Assembly (NCBI RefSeq): GCF_905220415.1 | Contig: NC_059561.1 | Span: 5,286,001-5,350,000, forward strand | DNA: 64,000 bases | Source of the DNA: Colias croceus | Lineage: Eukaryota; Arthropoda; Insecta; Lepidoptera; Pieridae | Reading direction: 5' to 3' | Part shown: positions 43,960 through 55,146 of the stretch, piece after piece | How the letters are laid out: every line of letters starts with the position of its first letter | How positions within the stretch are numbered: position 1 is the first letter of the stretch | Program-made: the position numbers and the translations under genes | The notes under the pieces: generated by a model | Database searches by the model: none | Told to the model about the DNA's origin: nothing | The model's input: only the letters and a program-made list of their open reading frames with translations

Positions 43960-44803
43960 TCGAACCATTCCGTGCGATCAAAGAGAGTTAACTACGGTAT
44001 TTTTGAGTGTATTAATATTAAATTATATATTCAGGCTTTGTGTCCTACTGCACTAGCAAAGTACTTTGGTAGAGTAGGTGCCTAATTTATATAGGTCAAA
44101 TTTAAAAATAACTGTGTTGATAGTCCTATGACTACCTAATGGCACAGCCGTGTGCGGTGTATAAGTATGATATTTTGTCGCTCAAATACCAAGCAAATAC
44201 GGTTAAAATGTGGTTAACCGATTATAGATTCCAAAAAGATTGATGAGCTATACATAGGTAATTAGGTAGTACATAATATTATTGGTACCTATATTATTAA
44301 ATATTAGGTAGTTAAAGCTATTATAGATTATATCTTAAATATTAATATGCAGGGCGGTTTTAATCTACTTCATTACCTAAAGACTTTGTTCAACAAAACA
44401 GAACAAAACACGCTATTTTAATACGGTAACTAAAAAGGTTTTAAGGAAAAAAACATGATACAACCAGAATATTATGTAGGTACTATTACGTTAAATATCC
44501 AAATACATACGTTGTTTACAGGCACAGCAGCGTAAAAATTTTATAAGCCACGACGCGACTATTTTTTTCGCTCCACGAGCACTTTGCTGGAGTTTTGCAA
44601 CGGTTAAAATCTGAGCTTAAAACCATGGGTACACAGTGTGTTAAGGGGAGGACGAGTGGTGAATATTTACATATAAAGTAAGAATTTTTTTATGATAACG
44701 TGTGTACTGTATAATGGAGAATGCAAAACGGTTATAAAATTGTGTATAATATCAAGCGGTATAGTTTGATTAAAATCCGGAAAATTTATTAGATGTATTA
44801 GAA

Positions 44804-44973
44804 CTAGCGCGCAAGAGCAACTTTTGTTTCCGCAACTATTTTGTCTCTCCCATTAACTCTATAGGAAGTTGCGTCGCTACGTGCGCGCACTAATTTCTTA
44901 CTAGCCCATAGAGCATAGAGGTGATGGGAGAGACAAAATAGTTGCGGAGACAAAAGTTGCTCTTGCGCGCTAG
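44804..44973. mobile_element. 170-bp MITE with about 50-bp inverted ends
   Basis: CTAGCGCGCAAGAGCAACTT left and AGTTGCTCTTGCGCGCTAG right; complementarity extends through TATTTTGTCTCTCCCAT with about one mismatch. TTAGAAC occurs just outside both ends (44798-44804 and 44978-44984), a possible target duplication. Confidence 0.8.
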
Positions 44974-44984
44974 CTCTTTAGAAC

Positions 44985-46790
44985 TATATTTTAGAAGTAT
45001 TACTACTTATAAGGTACCTCGGGTCTCGGATTATAAAAAAATACATATTTATTACCAATAAAAAAAATGAGGCAAACAAACTCTTACAACACAAATTCTC
45101 GATTATCTAGAAAATCCTTAACATATTATGACATCTTTTTTTCTGTAATAAGCATCCAATTAAATGAAAAATAAATTTAGATAATAAAAATCCAGTCCTG
45201 TAATTGAATAATTAAAACCAACACTAATAATCATAATTTTCTACAAAACAAAACAAATAGAAGCAAAATCACCTCATTCTGCTATAACGTAATTGTACGT
45301 TCCATTTCTCATGCCACCTTAATTTGTCGCTAAACATAACATGACAGCGAGTGTGTGTGTCCTCTTAACGCGAGAGGACGCAAACCGTGCATAATTAATA
45401 TCTTCTAGCGGACACATACTGCATATTCATGAGTACGCCTCAGCATAAAACTAGATTATTAGACCGTTTTCAACTGTTGCAGTTTATTTTTTATCTGTAT
45501 CAATTCATATTCTGCGCGGGCAAAGCGTTGTGCTTTTGTGTTCTATAAATTCAAAAAGCGCGGCAATTTGCGTTGGGAAAAATAAATAGATGCTAGAGAT
45601 TGTTAAATTATGTTTAAGGGTTGTTGATGTTTGTAAATGGATGTTAAATATAGCGGTTGAATTATAAACATTTGTGATAAACATAGGTTTTATAATGCTA
45701 AGTAGGTACTCAATTATTTTTTGTGGCCGTTGTAGCTATTATAACAAAATTGCCATTATTGTCAGTGACTGGTCACTTTCCTATACAAAACTTAAAATTG
45801 CCTAGTCAAAATATTAACAACATTTAGTTAGTTAGTGATTGGAAAACTTCATTGAGGCTCTATAATAATAATACACCATAAACAAAATTAAGTCATAGAG
45901 TTATATAAATATACGTTTAAAGTATCCCAGGTTATGTCTATGACTAGAAAGATTGATAAATTGGATAAAATCAACATTATCGGAGCAGTGTTGTTCACGT
46001 CAATCGATCGGATCTGTTAAGCAAGCAATTTCCAGATTAAATTCTTGGAAACCAGGTCAGAGGCAGACATAAAAACTTGCCTTTCGAAGCGTGCATCCAC
46101 CTCTACTATAGAAAATTGACTTTTTTAATTATAGAATAATGCACTACGTTATATACTGACTTCCGTCCGCCTTTGTCCGCAGAGTAGGTAGTGTTTTTTA
46201 TCATGATGTATGAAATAAACATTTTAACTAAAAAGGGCTCTGGCACAGGCTCTAGTATGTCGATATATCGGTGAAATCATCACGCAATAGTTTTGCATTG
46301 CGTATGTTTCTAAATTGAAGACCGTCAGACAGGTAGACAAAAGACATAAAACAATTTTGAAAAGTTATCTTTACCTATTGATAATAATTAATGTTGTTTT
46401 AGGTATCACAAAGCCAAAGAAAATTTTTAAAACATCTTAAGATTACAGGCAATTTATCGCGTAATTTAGAAATAGCATTAATACCTACTTAATTAATGAC
46501 TTTAACTCATCCAGCATGCAAATTATGAATAATTCTCGACTCCATTTAATATTTTGTAACTGTAGTAGGGGTGTTCCGTCAAAGCCGTAATTTATAGCTC
46601 CTCCGATAGAGCTTTTAAAGCTACTGTGTTGTCTATATAACGTGCTTATACTTTTTGGTTTAATATATGAGTATTTCGTTTATTATTTTTTAGTTATATC
46701 GTCTCATTTACACATAAAATAGATGCTGGTAAAGTCTGTTTTAATATGGACAGTTTCATGCAAGAAATTAAGTACTTATTAACGGATATA
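44985..46790. other. Intergenic, small hairpin only
   Basis: GTCCTCTTAACGCGAGAGGAC-type 7-bp hairpin near 45358-45378. Otherwise nothing recognised. Confidence 0.4.
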
Positions 46791-47010
46791 TCCATACTTA
46801 ATATTATAAATGCGAAAGTACTTCTGTCTGTGCTGTCTGTTACTCAATCACGCCTTAACTACCGAACCAATTTGCATGAAATTTGGTATAGAGATATTTT
46901 GATACCCGAGAAAGGACATAGGATAGGTTTTATCCCGGAAATCCCACGGGAACGGGAACTATGCGGGTTTTTCTTTGACTGCGCTGGCGATGCCGCGGGT
47001 GGAAAGCTAT
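46791..47010 (+). mobile_element. Helitron-like element, family 1, mutated terminus
   Basis: TCCATACTTAATATTATAAA start. The terminus reads GGAAAGCTAT rather than CTAG. Confidence 0.75.
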
Positions 47011-47917
47011 TTAACTATATATCGCTATACAAATTTACAAAATATATCTCTACGATTCGAACACTACAACGAGCGTGATCTTGGACAGACTGAATAAATC
47101 ATGTCAGAATTTTTACCTCTTATTCGTAAGTTATTAGCAGTCGCCGTAGCCGGAATCGGCAAGGAGTGAGTGATTATTAACACAAATATGTACTTTTACA
47201 TTTTTATTTTTCAATAATATTACGAATAAGTAACTAAGTAGGTACCTACCTACTAAAGATTGTGCTTTTATTACATTCAATTAAGCAAACAGGGTTTGAT
47301 TGATAATTCCTTATCACCCAGATTAACTAACAATATTATTTTTATCCTCTAACCATACAAGATACTCTTACAATATCTAATTTCGCCTACATCAAAGCAT
47401 AGGTATATTAATACCTCGAAAACAAACTTTAGCATCCCCAGGGAGTCTTGTTTACTCGCCACTAGTTTATGTTCCGAACGGGCTTCCTTATGTTTGGTTT
47501 GGAAATTTCGTATCAGCTATGTGGGTGTGCTTTGGTAAGGTGTGAGAGATAGGCATTATAGGATTTAAAATAATGTAGAAAATTAGCAATATGTCGATAA
47601 TGAGGAATTAAAATGAGTTGAATTATGAATTTGAAACACGATAATTTTTACACTAGTCTCTTATATTTTATCGACTGTCTAAACTTGAAGCTATAGTAGA
47701 TATGCATATGAAAATTCGTAAATTTTCTGGAAAAATACTATAACTAAACGTGTAGGTACGGTGTAGGTATTGTGTAATAGCTAATTTCTAAATAAAATTC
47801 GGAAGTGGACAGTGTTAAATCAAAGCAACATTAGCACAACATAGCCTGATTGGTATTATAAAGTTAAAAGTGGTAAATGATTAACTAAAATTACGAAAAA
47901 AATTCCAAAATTATTTA
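47011..47917. other. Intergenic, nothing recognised
   Basis: AT-rich with TAGGTACCTACC words, a common butterfly low-complexity motif. Confidence 0.4.
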
Positions 47918-48134
47918 CTAGCTTTCCACCCGCGGCATCGCCCGCGCGCAATCAAAGAAAAACCAGCATAGCTCCCGTTCCCGTGGGATTTCCGGGATAA
48001 AACCTATCCTATGTCCATTCTCGGGTATCAAAATATCTCTATAACTTTCATGCAAATTGTTCAGTAAGTTCACTTAAGGCGTGATTGAGTAACAGACAGA
48101 CAGAGTTACTTTAGAATTTATAATATTAGGTATG
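47918..48134 (-). mobile_element. Helitron-like element, family 1
   Basis: CTAGCTTTCCACCCGCGGCA (3' end) to TTATAATATTAGGTATG (5' end), with minor indels. Confidence 0.75.
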
Positions 48135-48341
48135 TACACATACAATATTAGCATTACTGTAGATAGCTAGTAACTACTATGTTTGTGGTATGTTTAATAA
48201 TTAATTAATTAATGTATAAATTAAACGCTATGATAACGGGACTTCACTGTGTATCTTAGGGGAGAGGTCAAAATAATTAGTTTACGATATGAATAAAGTC
48301 CCTTGCTAATGTGATTGATAAAGTTTCGTATTTAATCTATA

Positions 48342-48537
48342 TCTACTAATATTATAAAGAGGAAAGGTTTGTAATTATGTATGTATGTATGTATGGTTTT
48401 CACGCATAAACTGCTGGGCCGATTTTGATAAAATTTGACACAGACAATCTTTAGACCCTGAGAAAGAACATAGCTAGCTGCTACCTACCTTTTATTGCGA
48501 AATATGTACCACGAGCGAAGCCGGGGCGGACCGCTAG
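48342..48537 (+). mobile_element. Helitron-like element, family 4
   Basis: TCTACTAATATTATAAAGAG start, (TATG)n at 48379-48395, CACGCATAAACTGCTGGGCC, end GAAGCCGGGGCGGACCGCTAG|T. Confidence 0.78.
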
Positions 48538-49413
48538 TATATATATAGATTCAAAGATGGTTTGTGCATTGGTTACCAACTATGATTATCCAATGGATAT
48601 AGGTTCGGTTTGATGAATATCTATAAATATTTTTATTTAGGTTTTGAACATTAATAAAAAGGTAGAGAAATGATGTTCTTTTTACACTTTATTAAAATTT
48701 AAAGTTTAAACCAAATTTAATATCCTATTCGTTTAAGAAACCATATCTTTTTTTAAACCATTTTTTTGTTGTAGATTAGTTACCTACCTACATAAACTAA
48801 AGTTTTTTTCTGCGTCTTTGAAATCACTGAGCCGATTTTAATAACAACTTCAAAAATAAACAAATTGTATAAAACAAATAAATTCAATCTAATTAGGTAC
48901 ATAGCTAATTGTTTCAGAGAAACAGTAGGTACCTACGTAACTAGGTAGATAAACAATAAGCATAGTTAGTTATATGTGTACTTGCAATAATGATTTACAA
49001 ATATTGAGTTTAATCATTATAAAAACTAATACTTACGATAATTCGATTCTTTTTAGATATCTTTCAATCGCCATCAACGAATGTGAAAATTATTACAGCA
49101 ATTTAAATATATATTTTTGTAATTTATAATTTTAAAAAAATATTATTAACTATTGTAACATAACTATATTGTATTTGTTATTTGCTAGTCTACAGTTAAA
49201 ACTAAGCTAATATCTACCATCATACAGGTACCCAGAATTTAACCCACAAATTGCAGTTCATAAATGTTTACATCGCGTTTTTCCAAAAAGTAGCATGATT
49301 TGTTTTCTATAACTCCTGTTATATAATATCTTCATTTCACATTCAATTCAGCCCAGCTACCAGAGATTGATGGGCAAAATAGTTATAAATATATCACGTT
49401 AAATAAAAAAAAA
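48538..49413. other. Intergenic, nothing recognised
   Basis: AT-rich DNA upstream of the repeats that precede attacin. Confidence 0.4.
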
Positions 49414-49554
49414 ACGTGTGTCGAGCACACGTGTCAGAAGCGAAACTTCTTTGGCAAGATTCAAAGATTCAAAAATCATCGCCGTACACCATGATGCGAC
49501 GATATTGCCATGACGCGTTTACTCTCAACGCGCCTAAAGAAGTTTCACTTCAAG
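49414..49554 (+). mobile_element. MITE-like repeat, family D2
   Basis: CGTGTGTCGAGCACACGTGT start, AGCGAAACTTCTTTGGCAAG, end CCTAAAGAAGTTTCACTTC. It ends about 410 bases upstream of the attacin ATG. Confidence 0.75.
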
Positions 49555-49565
49555 AAAAAAAGTAA

Positions 49566-49783
49566 TCTATACTAATATGAGGAAAGGTCCTCTTTATAAG
49601 AGGAAAGGTTCGTACATAATTATGTATGTATGTATGTATGTATGTATGGTTTTCACGCACAAACCTCTCAACCGATTTTGATGAAATTTGGCACAGATAA
49701 TCTTTTGACCCTGACAAAGAACACCCATACCTTTTATTGCGAAAGATGTACTAACCACGGGCGAAGCCGGGGCGGACCGCTAG
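49566..49783 (+). mobile_element. Helitron-like element, family 4, abutting the attacin promoter
   Basis: TCTATACTAATATGAGGAAA start, (ATGT)7 at 49618-49648, GAAGCCGGGGCGGACCGCTAG|T end. Only about 180 bases remain between it and the attacin ATG. Confidence 0.78.
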
Positions 49784-49874
49784 TATCACATAAACAAGAT
49801 GGATAAAACGTGGAACGCCCAAACGTACTACAAACGTACATTTTGTGTACGAAGCTTTGCCTGACTCATCACGC

Positions 49875-49884
49875 GGGGGTTTCC
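49875..49884 (+). promoter_or_regulatory. kappaB-like site of attacin
   Basis: GGGGGTTTCC fits the Rel/NF-kappaB consensus GGGRNNYYCC, 91 bases before the ATG. Insect antimicrobial genes are induced through such sites by Relish or Dorsal. A GATAA word is at 49802-49806. Confidence 0.7.
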
Positions 49885-49902
49885 TCAAGACGCACATCAA
49901 AC

Positions 49903-49910
49903 TATATAAA
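49903..49910 (+). promoter_or_regulatory. TATA box of attacin
   Basis: TATATAAA 19 bases after the kappaB site and 56 before the ATG. A TCACTT initiator-like word lies about 25 bases downstream. Confidence 0.7.
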
Positions 49911-49965
49911 CAACTGGATCTCGTAATCACTTATCATTCCCGTTCTATAAACCACAACAACAAAC

Positions 49966-50309
49966 ATGTTCGCTAAAGTATTTGCACTGACTTTAATAAT
50001 CGGCGCGTATTCCCGCCAGATCCCCATAGAAAGTAAGTTTGAGCAATTGAATCTACAAAATGACGATTTGGAAGACTATTACTTCGAAAAGGAACTTGAG
50101 AGTGTAAGACCTATATATTATACGTTAAGAAGAGTCCCTCGGCAAGTGCGTGGTTCAGTTAATACGAACCCTGATGGTACTGCTAATGTGATGGCAAAAA
50201 TACCCCTAGCTGGTAATGATAAGAATATTTTGAGTGGTGTTGGAGGTATATATGGAGCTAAAGATGGAGGTTTTGGCGCCGCATCGGCTGGTCTGGCTTT
50301 GGATAATAT
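49966..50309 (+). CDS. Attacin exon 1
   Basis: ATG to GATAATAT|GTAAGT, 344 bases: signal peptide, prosegment and N-terminal attacin region through LALDN. Confidence 0.93.
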
Positions 50310-52065
50310 GTAAGTAGTATCTTTGTTATAATTAAGTTCTTTATTATGTATGTAGTGTCGTACACATAATTTATGTATACCTTTTAGTATACCTATTGTT
50401 TTAGATATTGAAATCGGAATCATATTTCAATCTTCGGTTCTCTTCTTAATTTTATTTGAAATCGAATGACAAATGGTTGTTTAATTTTGATGCATACTTA
50501 TATTACAAAAAATGGCAAGTCTGTAAAGTTAAAATTTTTTCCTTACCTAATCTAAATTTTATTTTAATCAATTACGTAACTAGATACGTAAAAAAATTGT
50601 AACACTATTATACTTTTCGCTTACAATAAAACACAGCTCTTACACCACTTCAACTTTATTTCTTTTTACAACTTCAGAAATGGCCACGGCGCAAGTATCA
50701 CAGGCAAGCACATCCCAGATTTCGGAGACCAGTTGACAGGTGCAGGGAAGGTGAACCTATTTCATAATGACAAACATGACTTGAGCGCTAATGCCTTCGC
50801 GACTAAAACCTTCCCTAAGAACCCTGTGATACCCAACTTCAATACGTATGGAGGTGGTGTGGACTACATGTACAAGTGAGTTTATTAGCAGTTTCTTGCA
50901 TTGGTAGTTTTGAGTTGGTGTTTTAGCGATCGAGATAGAAATTGTTTCCATGAGATGTAATGATGCTACATTTTTGCCATGCTTTTAATTGAAAGATTGG
51001 CTTATCATAGATTAGCAAGTTATAGCATAGTTTCTTCTTCTTCTTCTTTTTTTTTTTTTTTTTTTTCTTTCTTTACGCGGCAGAAACGTGGACAGTGCGC
51101 GAGTTGGAAAAAGGGAAGATAAATGCTCTAGAAATGTGGTGCTGGAGGAAGATGCTGGGGATATCGTGGACAGAGTTTCGCACCAACGAGTCCATACTCC
51201 AAGAGCTCGGCATCAAACAGCGTTTATCGACCGTAGTACAGTCACGCATACTGCAATACTTTGGACACGTGTCTAGGCGAGATAACAACTCCATTGAGCG
51301 GCTAGTGGTACAAGGAAAGGTGGAAGGAATCAGATCGCGCGACAGGTCACCAATGCGCTGGACCGACCAAGTGAAATCTGCTGTAGGAATTCGCGTATCA
51401 GACTGCGCCAGACAGTCTAGTAACAGGAAGAGATGGCGGGAGATCGTGCGGAAAGCTGTGTCCGCCTCTACCACCGATGTGGACGTCTCAACGTGACCAC
51501 GACCACTCTGCCAAGAGTGAATCGACAAAGAAGAAGATTAGCAATATAGATACCCAATTTTGTCTTATGTCATTATGTTCTTATTCTATAAGTTAAATAC
51601 ATATAGTATGCAACCACGATGCCTAATTTCGATTTTCTCACCTACCTATCTATCTACTTTTACACTGAATGGAGTAGCCAATAGATAGTAACTATTATAT
51701 AAGTATCTATTTAACTTGTGATTGTGATATTTCGATATAAGCAAATTATTATTTATGCAAAAACAAAGTAGTACCTACGTCATAATACAAAAGTATACGA
51801 AAACACGAGTGCTTTTTGATGTACTTCTACATCCTTTATAACGAATTCTAATCATTCCAGCAACAAAGTTGGCGCATCCTTGGGCGTCGCGCACACAGAT
51901 CTCATGAAGCGAACCGACTACTCCGCGATGGGCAACGTGAACCTCTTCAGAAACCCCACCAGTTCCTTGGACTTCAATGCTGGAGCCACGCGTTCCATAT
52001 CACCGTATATACCGAAGAGCAATTGGCAGCCCGCTTTTGGAATGACGTATTCTAGATATTTCTAA
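49966..52065 (+). CDS. Attacin, antibacterial peptide precursor (3 exons)
   Basis: Exons 49966-50309, 50678-50875 and 51861-52065 join in frame to 248 residues, the usual attacin length. A signal peptide (MFAKVFALTLIIGAYS) precedes an acidic prosegment and a basic cleavage region LRRVPRQVRG near residue 50. The mature part is Gly-rich: N-terminal attacin region in exon 1 (NTNPDGTANVMAKIPLAGND), then two attacin C repeats with shared words, GKVNLFHNDKHDLSANAFAT in exon 2 and GNVNLFRNPTSSLDFNAGAT in exon 3. It ends SRYF, like family members. Attacins are secreted by fat body after infection and disturb the outer membrane of Gram-negative bacteria. Intron 2 holds a LINE fragment and the 3' UTR a hairpin MITE. 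Family is certain; the exact residue at the exon 2-3 joint depends on the GTGAGT donor chosen. Confidence 0.95.
50678..50875 (+). CDS. Attacin exon 2
   Basis: Acceptor AACTTCAG, donor AA|GTGAGT, 198 bases. Encodes NGHGASITGKHIPDFGDQLT to GGGVDYMY, the first attacin C repeat. Confidence 0.93.
51029..51073 (+). repeat. Pyrimidine-rich simple repeat
   Basis: (CTT)n then about 20 T in attacin intron 2, directly before the LINE fragment. Confidence 0.8.
51074..51496 (+). pseudogene. LINE reverse-transcriptase C-terminal fragment in attacin intron 2
   Basis: An open 140-codon frame ending TGA, with no Met start: YAAETWTVRELEKGKINALE, then MWCWRKMLGISWTEFRTNES, HVSRRDNNSIERLV, RSPMRWTDQVKSAVG and RWREIVRKA. 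The W.R.ML.I.W and GR.R..MRW.D motifs are the C-terminal region of endonuclease-reverse transcriptase ORFs of lepidopteran LINEs. It is followed by GACAAAGAAGAAGATT, the simple tail. It is 5'-truncated, yet the frame is still intact, so the insertion is young. It lies in sense orientation to attacin. Confidence 0.8.
51861..52065 (+). CDS. Attacin exon 3
   Basis: Acceptor ATTCCAG, 205 bases to TAA. Encodes NKVGASLGVAHTDLMKRTDY and the second C repeat ending TYSRYF. Confidence 0.93.
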
Positions 52066-52100
52066 ATGTCTATTAGTAGATGTAGTTTAAAATGTGAATG

Positions 52101-52375
52101 TAATGGCCCTCTTTACAATGGGCAGCATTGGACCAACAAAATATGATCGTCGATGTTTGCCGCCACTATGGCGATTGACGATTATGAATAAACATGTAGA
52201 TGTTTATTCATATATAGCAATAGTGGCGGTAATATGGGAATATGGGAAATTTAGTTTAAGATAGCATTGTAGAATAACGGCCAACATTTAGGTTCTAGAC
52301 TCTAGAATCTAGAGTCTACACTATCGTGATTGTTTCTACTCGCCAAACGCTGACCATTGTGAAAAGGGCCCATTA
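52101..52375. mobile_element. Hairpin MITE in the attacin 3' UTR region
   Basis: TAATGGCCCTCTTTACAATG left against CATTGTGAAAAGGGCCCATTA right. A smaller inverted pair (GCCGCCACTAT / ATAGTGGCGG) lies inside, near 52160-52230. It starts 36 bases after the attacin stop and before the first AATAAA. Confidence 0.75.
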
Positions 52376-52470
52376 TGTATCTATAGTAAGTACATTATTT
52401 GTAAGTAGTTTTGGAATTGAAGGAATTGTTATTTAGATCAAGTATTAGGTATTCTTTGGCTATGTTTTGG

Positions 52471-52476
52471 AATAAA
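52471..52476 (+). terminator. Attacin polyadenylation signal
   Basis: AATAAA, the first after the stop codon; another is at 52528. Using either puts the MITE inside the transcript. Confidence 0.5.
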
Positions 52477-52790
52477 TATAATTGTATGTGGAACACCTTG
52501 GAGACTGATTAATTATGTATTTGATACAATAAAATATTTTAAGATTAATTCCATTCTTTGATTTTTATATCCATTTTATATTAAATAACTTGATATAATG
52601 AAAAAAAGGAAACCTATATAACTATACACGCACCAAGAGCGATGGTGGGTCGGACCCCATAGTTTATTTTAATCTCACAAGTAATCAATATTATAATTAT
52701 TAAATTAGAAGTTTAACGTTATTCGTAAATATCATTGGTATGTTCTCATTTGTTTATTAATTTTGAATATCTCATAATATATATTGAAGA

Positions 52791-52990
52791 CTAGCTTCCG
52801 CCCACGACTTTGTACGTGCATCCCCGTTTTTCCCCGTTCCCGCAAGAATTTCGGGAAATCCTTTCTTAGCGGATGCCTACGTCTTAACATCTACGTTACT
52901 TAAATTTCAGCCTGATTCGTCCAGTGGTTTGGGCTGTGCGTTGATACTTGATAGATCACTATATCAGTCACCTTTGAGTTTTATATTATA
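52791..52990 (-). mobile_element. Diverged Helitron-like element
   Basis: CTAGCTTCCGCCCACGACTT (3' end), TTCCCGCAAGAATTTCGGG; the body after that differs from family 1. The 5' end is unclear. Confidence 0.55.
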
Positions 52991-55146
52991 TAGCTATATG
53001 CTTCTTTTTTGGATGAATATGTACCTACATAAAAGAGAAAACCATTCGCTTTTTTAGTTTTTCCCCATCAAAACACAACAAAACGAAATAGCTACCCTGA
53101 AAGATAAAAAAAGCAACCATAAATATAAATTTTCGACTTTACAACAATACTAAAACAAGGGAATTTGTAGCGAAACGATAATGTCGGTAGTTAATGTAAG
53201 AGGAATGAGGGTACTTTGAAATTTATTGCAGAGTTACGATCTAGGCACGACCTTTGAGGGTTTGTGTATAAGGCTTTAGTTTTTAAGTTAAGTAATTAAA
53301 TGAAGGCTTACGTGAATAGTATTACTTTGGACGGGGTTTTGTTGGGTCGATAGTGTAATCACTGTAAGAGTAGACTTGCGGTGTTAAAAATAAATAATGG
53401 TGAAAAACATTAAGGTCTTTTAATTTTTATGGCTTTGAAATTGTATATTTACTTCATAAAGTACCTATTTATAATACACTATACCACTTAATATAATATT
53501 TGAATACTTAAAATATTAATACATAACTAGGTAAGTACATAACTATATAAAATACAGATAATTTTTATTACCTAGTTTAGGCACTAGTCTCACACTTATT
53601 TATATGTACTGAAAATGTATAAACTTATTTATGTAACTGGTGTGAGAAAATAAACTCTTTTTTATTTTATTTATTTTTATTTATATATTAAAGTTGTGTT
53701 GTTGTAACTAAATAACCGAAATAAAAAATATACCCTATGATAATGCGGCTGACTATTGAAAAATTTCAAACCCAATTTAGTAGATCCATAGATTACCTGC
53801 TACAACGTCATAGACTCAAAAACTCTATAAAATTAGTAGCAATTGTAATATCGTAATATCTCCTTAGAAATCGCAATGTAATAAAAGTAATAAAAACATT
53901 CGCAATACAAACGCGTGAAAACAAAACAGAAGAACGTAAAGCTCATTTAATTATAAGTCTCAAACGCTTTGGAAGATAAACAGAATACTTTGGATGTTGT
54001 GAAAAATCCCAGCAAATTTTATGTACAAGAAGCGAGTCGAGAGCAGACATTGATAGCTAAGTGCTTAATGTATCCGGAGAGGCTGCGCTGCGAAATTGAA
54101 ATTGTTTTAGGGTGTTTAGTAACGTAGCGCTTTTCTAAATTAATTTATTCTAGGTAATATGGGAAATTAAGTTTAAGATAGCAAATGTTAATTTAATAAA
54201 CAGAAAGTTTGTTGTTGTATGATCGATACCAATGTCGATAAATTGAGATCGTATGTGTAGAGCTACTACTAGAGATTATATTGTGTAGAGCTACTGTAAT
54301 CCAAACTAACCTACGTAATCAGTTTCCTGTTAACTTTGGAACGCATATTCAGCAAGCAAAGTTTATATATTATTTAGTTATTAATTTAAGTAATAAATAA
54401 ACATTTTAATTGACATTAGGTACCTTCTTAGGGCTTAGGGCAATTATACAATAAAAGAAGCTTTGCCTGATTCCAGTTTTTACTCATTTTTCACTTCCAT
54501 CCATTGTTTGATTCATAATGCAATCTACGCGACCAAAACCGCGGTCAGAAAGCTCTTATTGTAGTAGGCAACTAACTAGTAATTTTTCAAATAATATTAA
54601 ATCTCATAAAGTTAATTTAAAAACGCTATGTATTTACCGAGCCTTACGTAAACTCTTCTTAAGAGTTATTCAGGTTTAATATTTCGCAAACAAAATAAGC
54701 TTTAATAGCGAACGCTTATGGCTTCATGCCACAACTTATCAATATTAAGATCAACCATTACAATAAAAACAAAGGTCCATAATATTATGTAATATTTTTT
54801 AAAATAACTACCTACTAGTACGTTAGGTAAATTTTTACTATCACGCTATTATAAACTTTTTTGAATAGCTTTCAGCTTATTACCTTTGCTTATTGGACAA
54901 AAACGGATATCTTGAAAGAGTTGGAATAAGTCAAGGAAAATTGTAGGTACATATTTTATTATTTTGCATGATTAGGGCAACTGGAAATGCATACCAGCTA
55001 TAATTACCACAGTATTACAATATCTATAAATATTGTAATACTGTGCCTATACGTTTACCTCATAAAATTGTATCGCCGCTTGACTAAAAGACCAACATTA
55101 TCAAAGCTTTTCTGTGCACTCAATAATCATAGTAATAATTACAGTT
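52991..55146. other. Intergenic, small relics only
   Basis: The words TAATATGGGAAATTAAGTTTAAGATAG-like at 54157-54182 recur near 52231-52262 beside attacin. A CCGCGGTCAGAAAGCT Helitron-like tail relic is near 54539. An AT-rich inverted pair (CACAGTATTACAATAT / ATATTGTAATACTGTG) is near 55008-55043. Confidence 0.4.
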
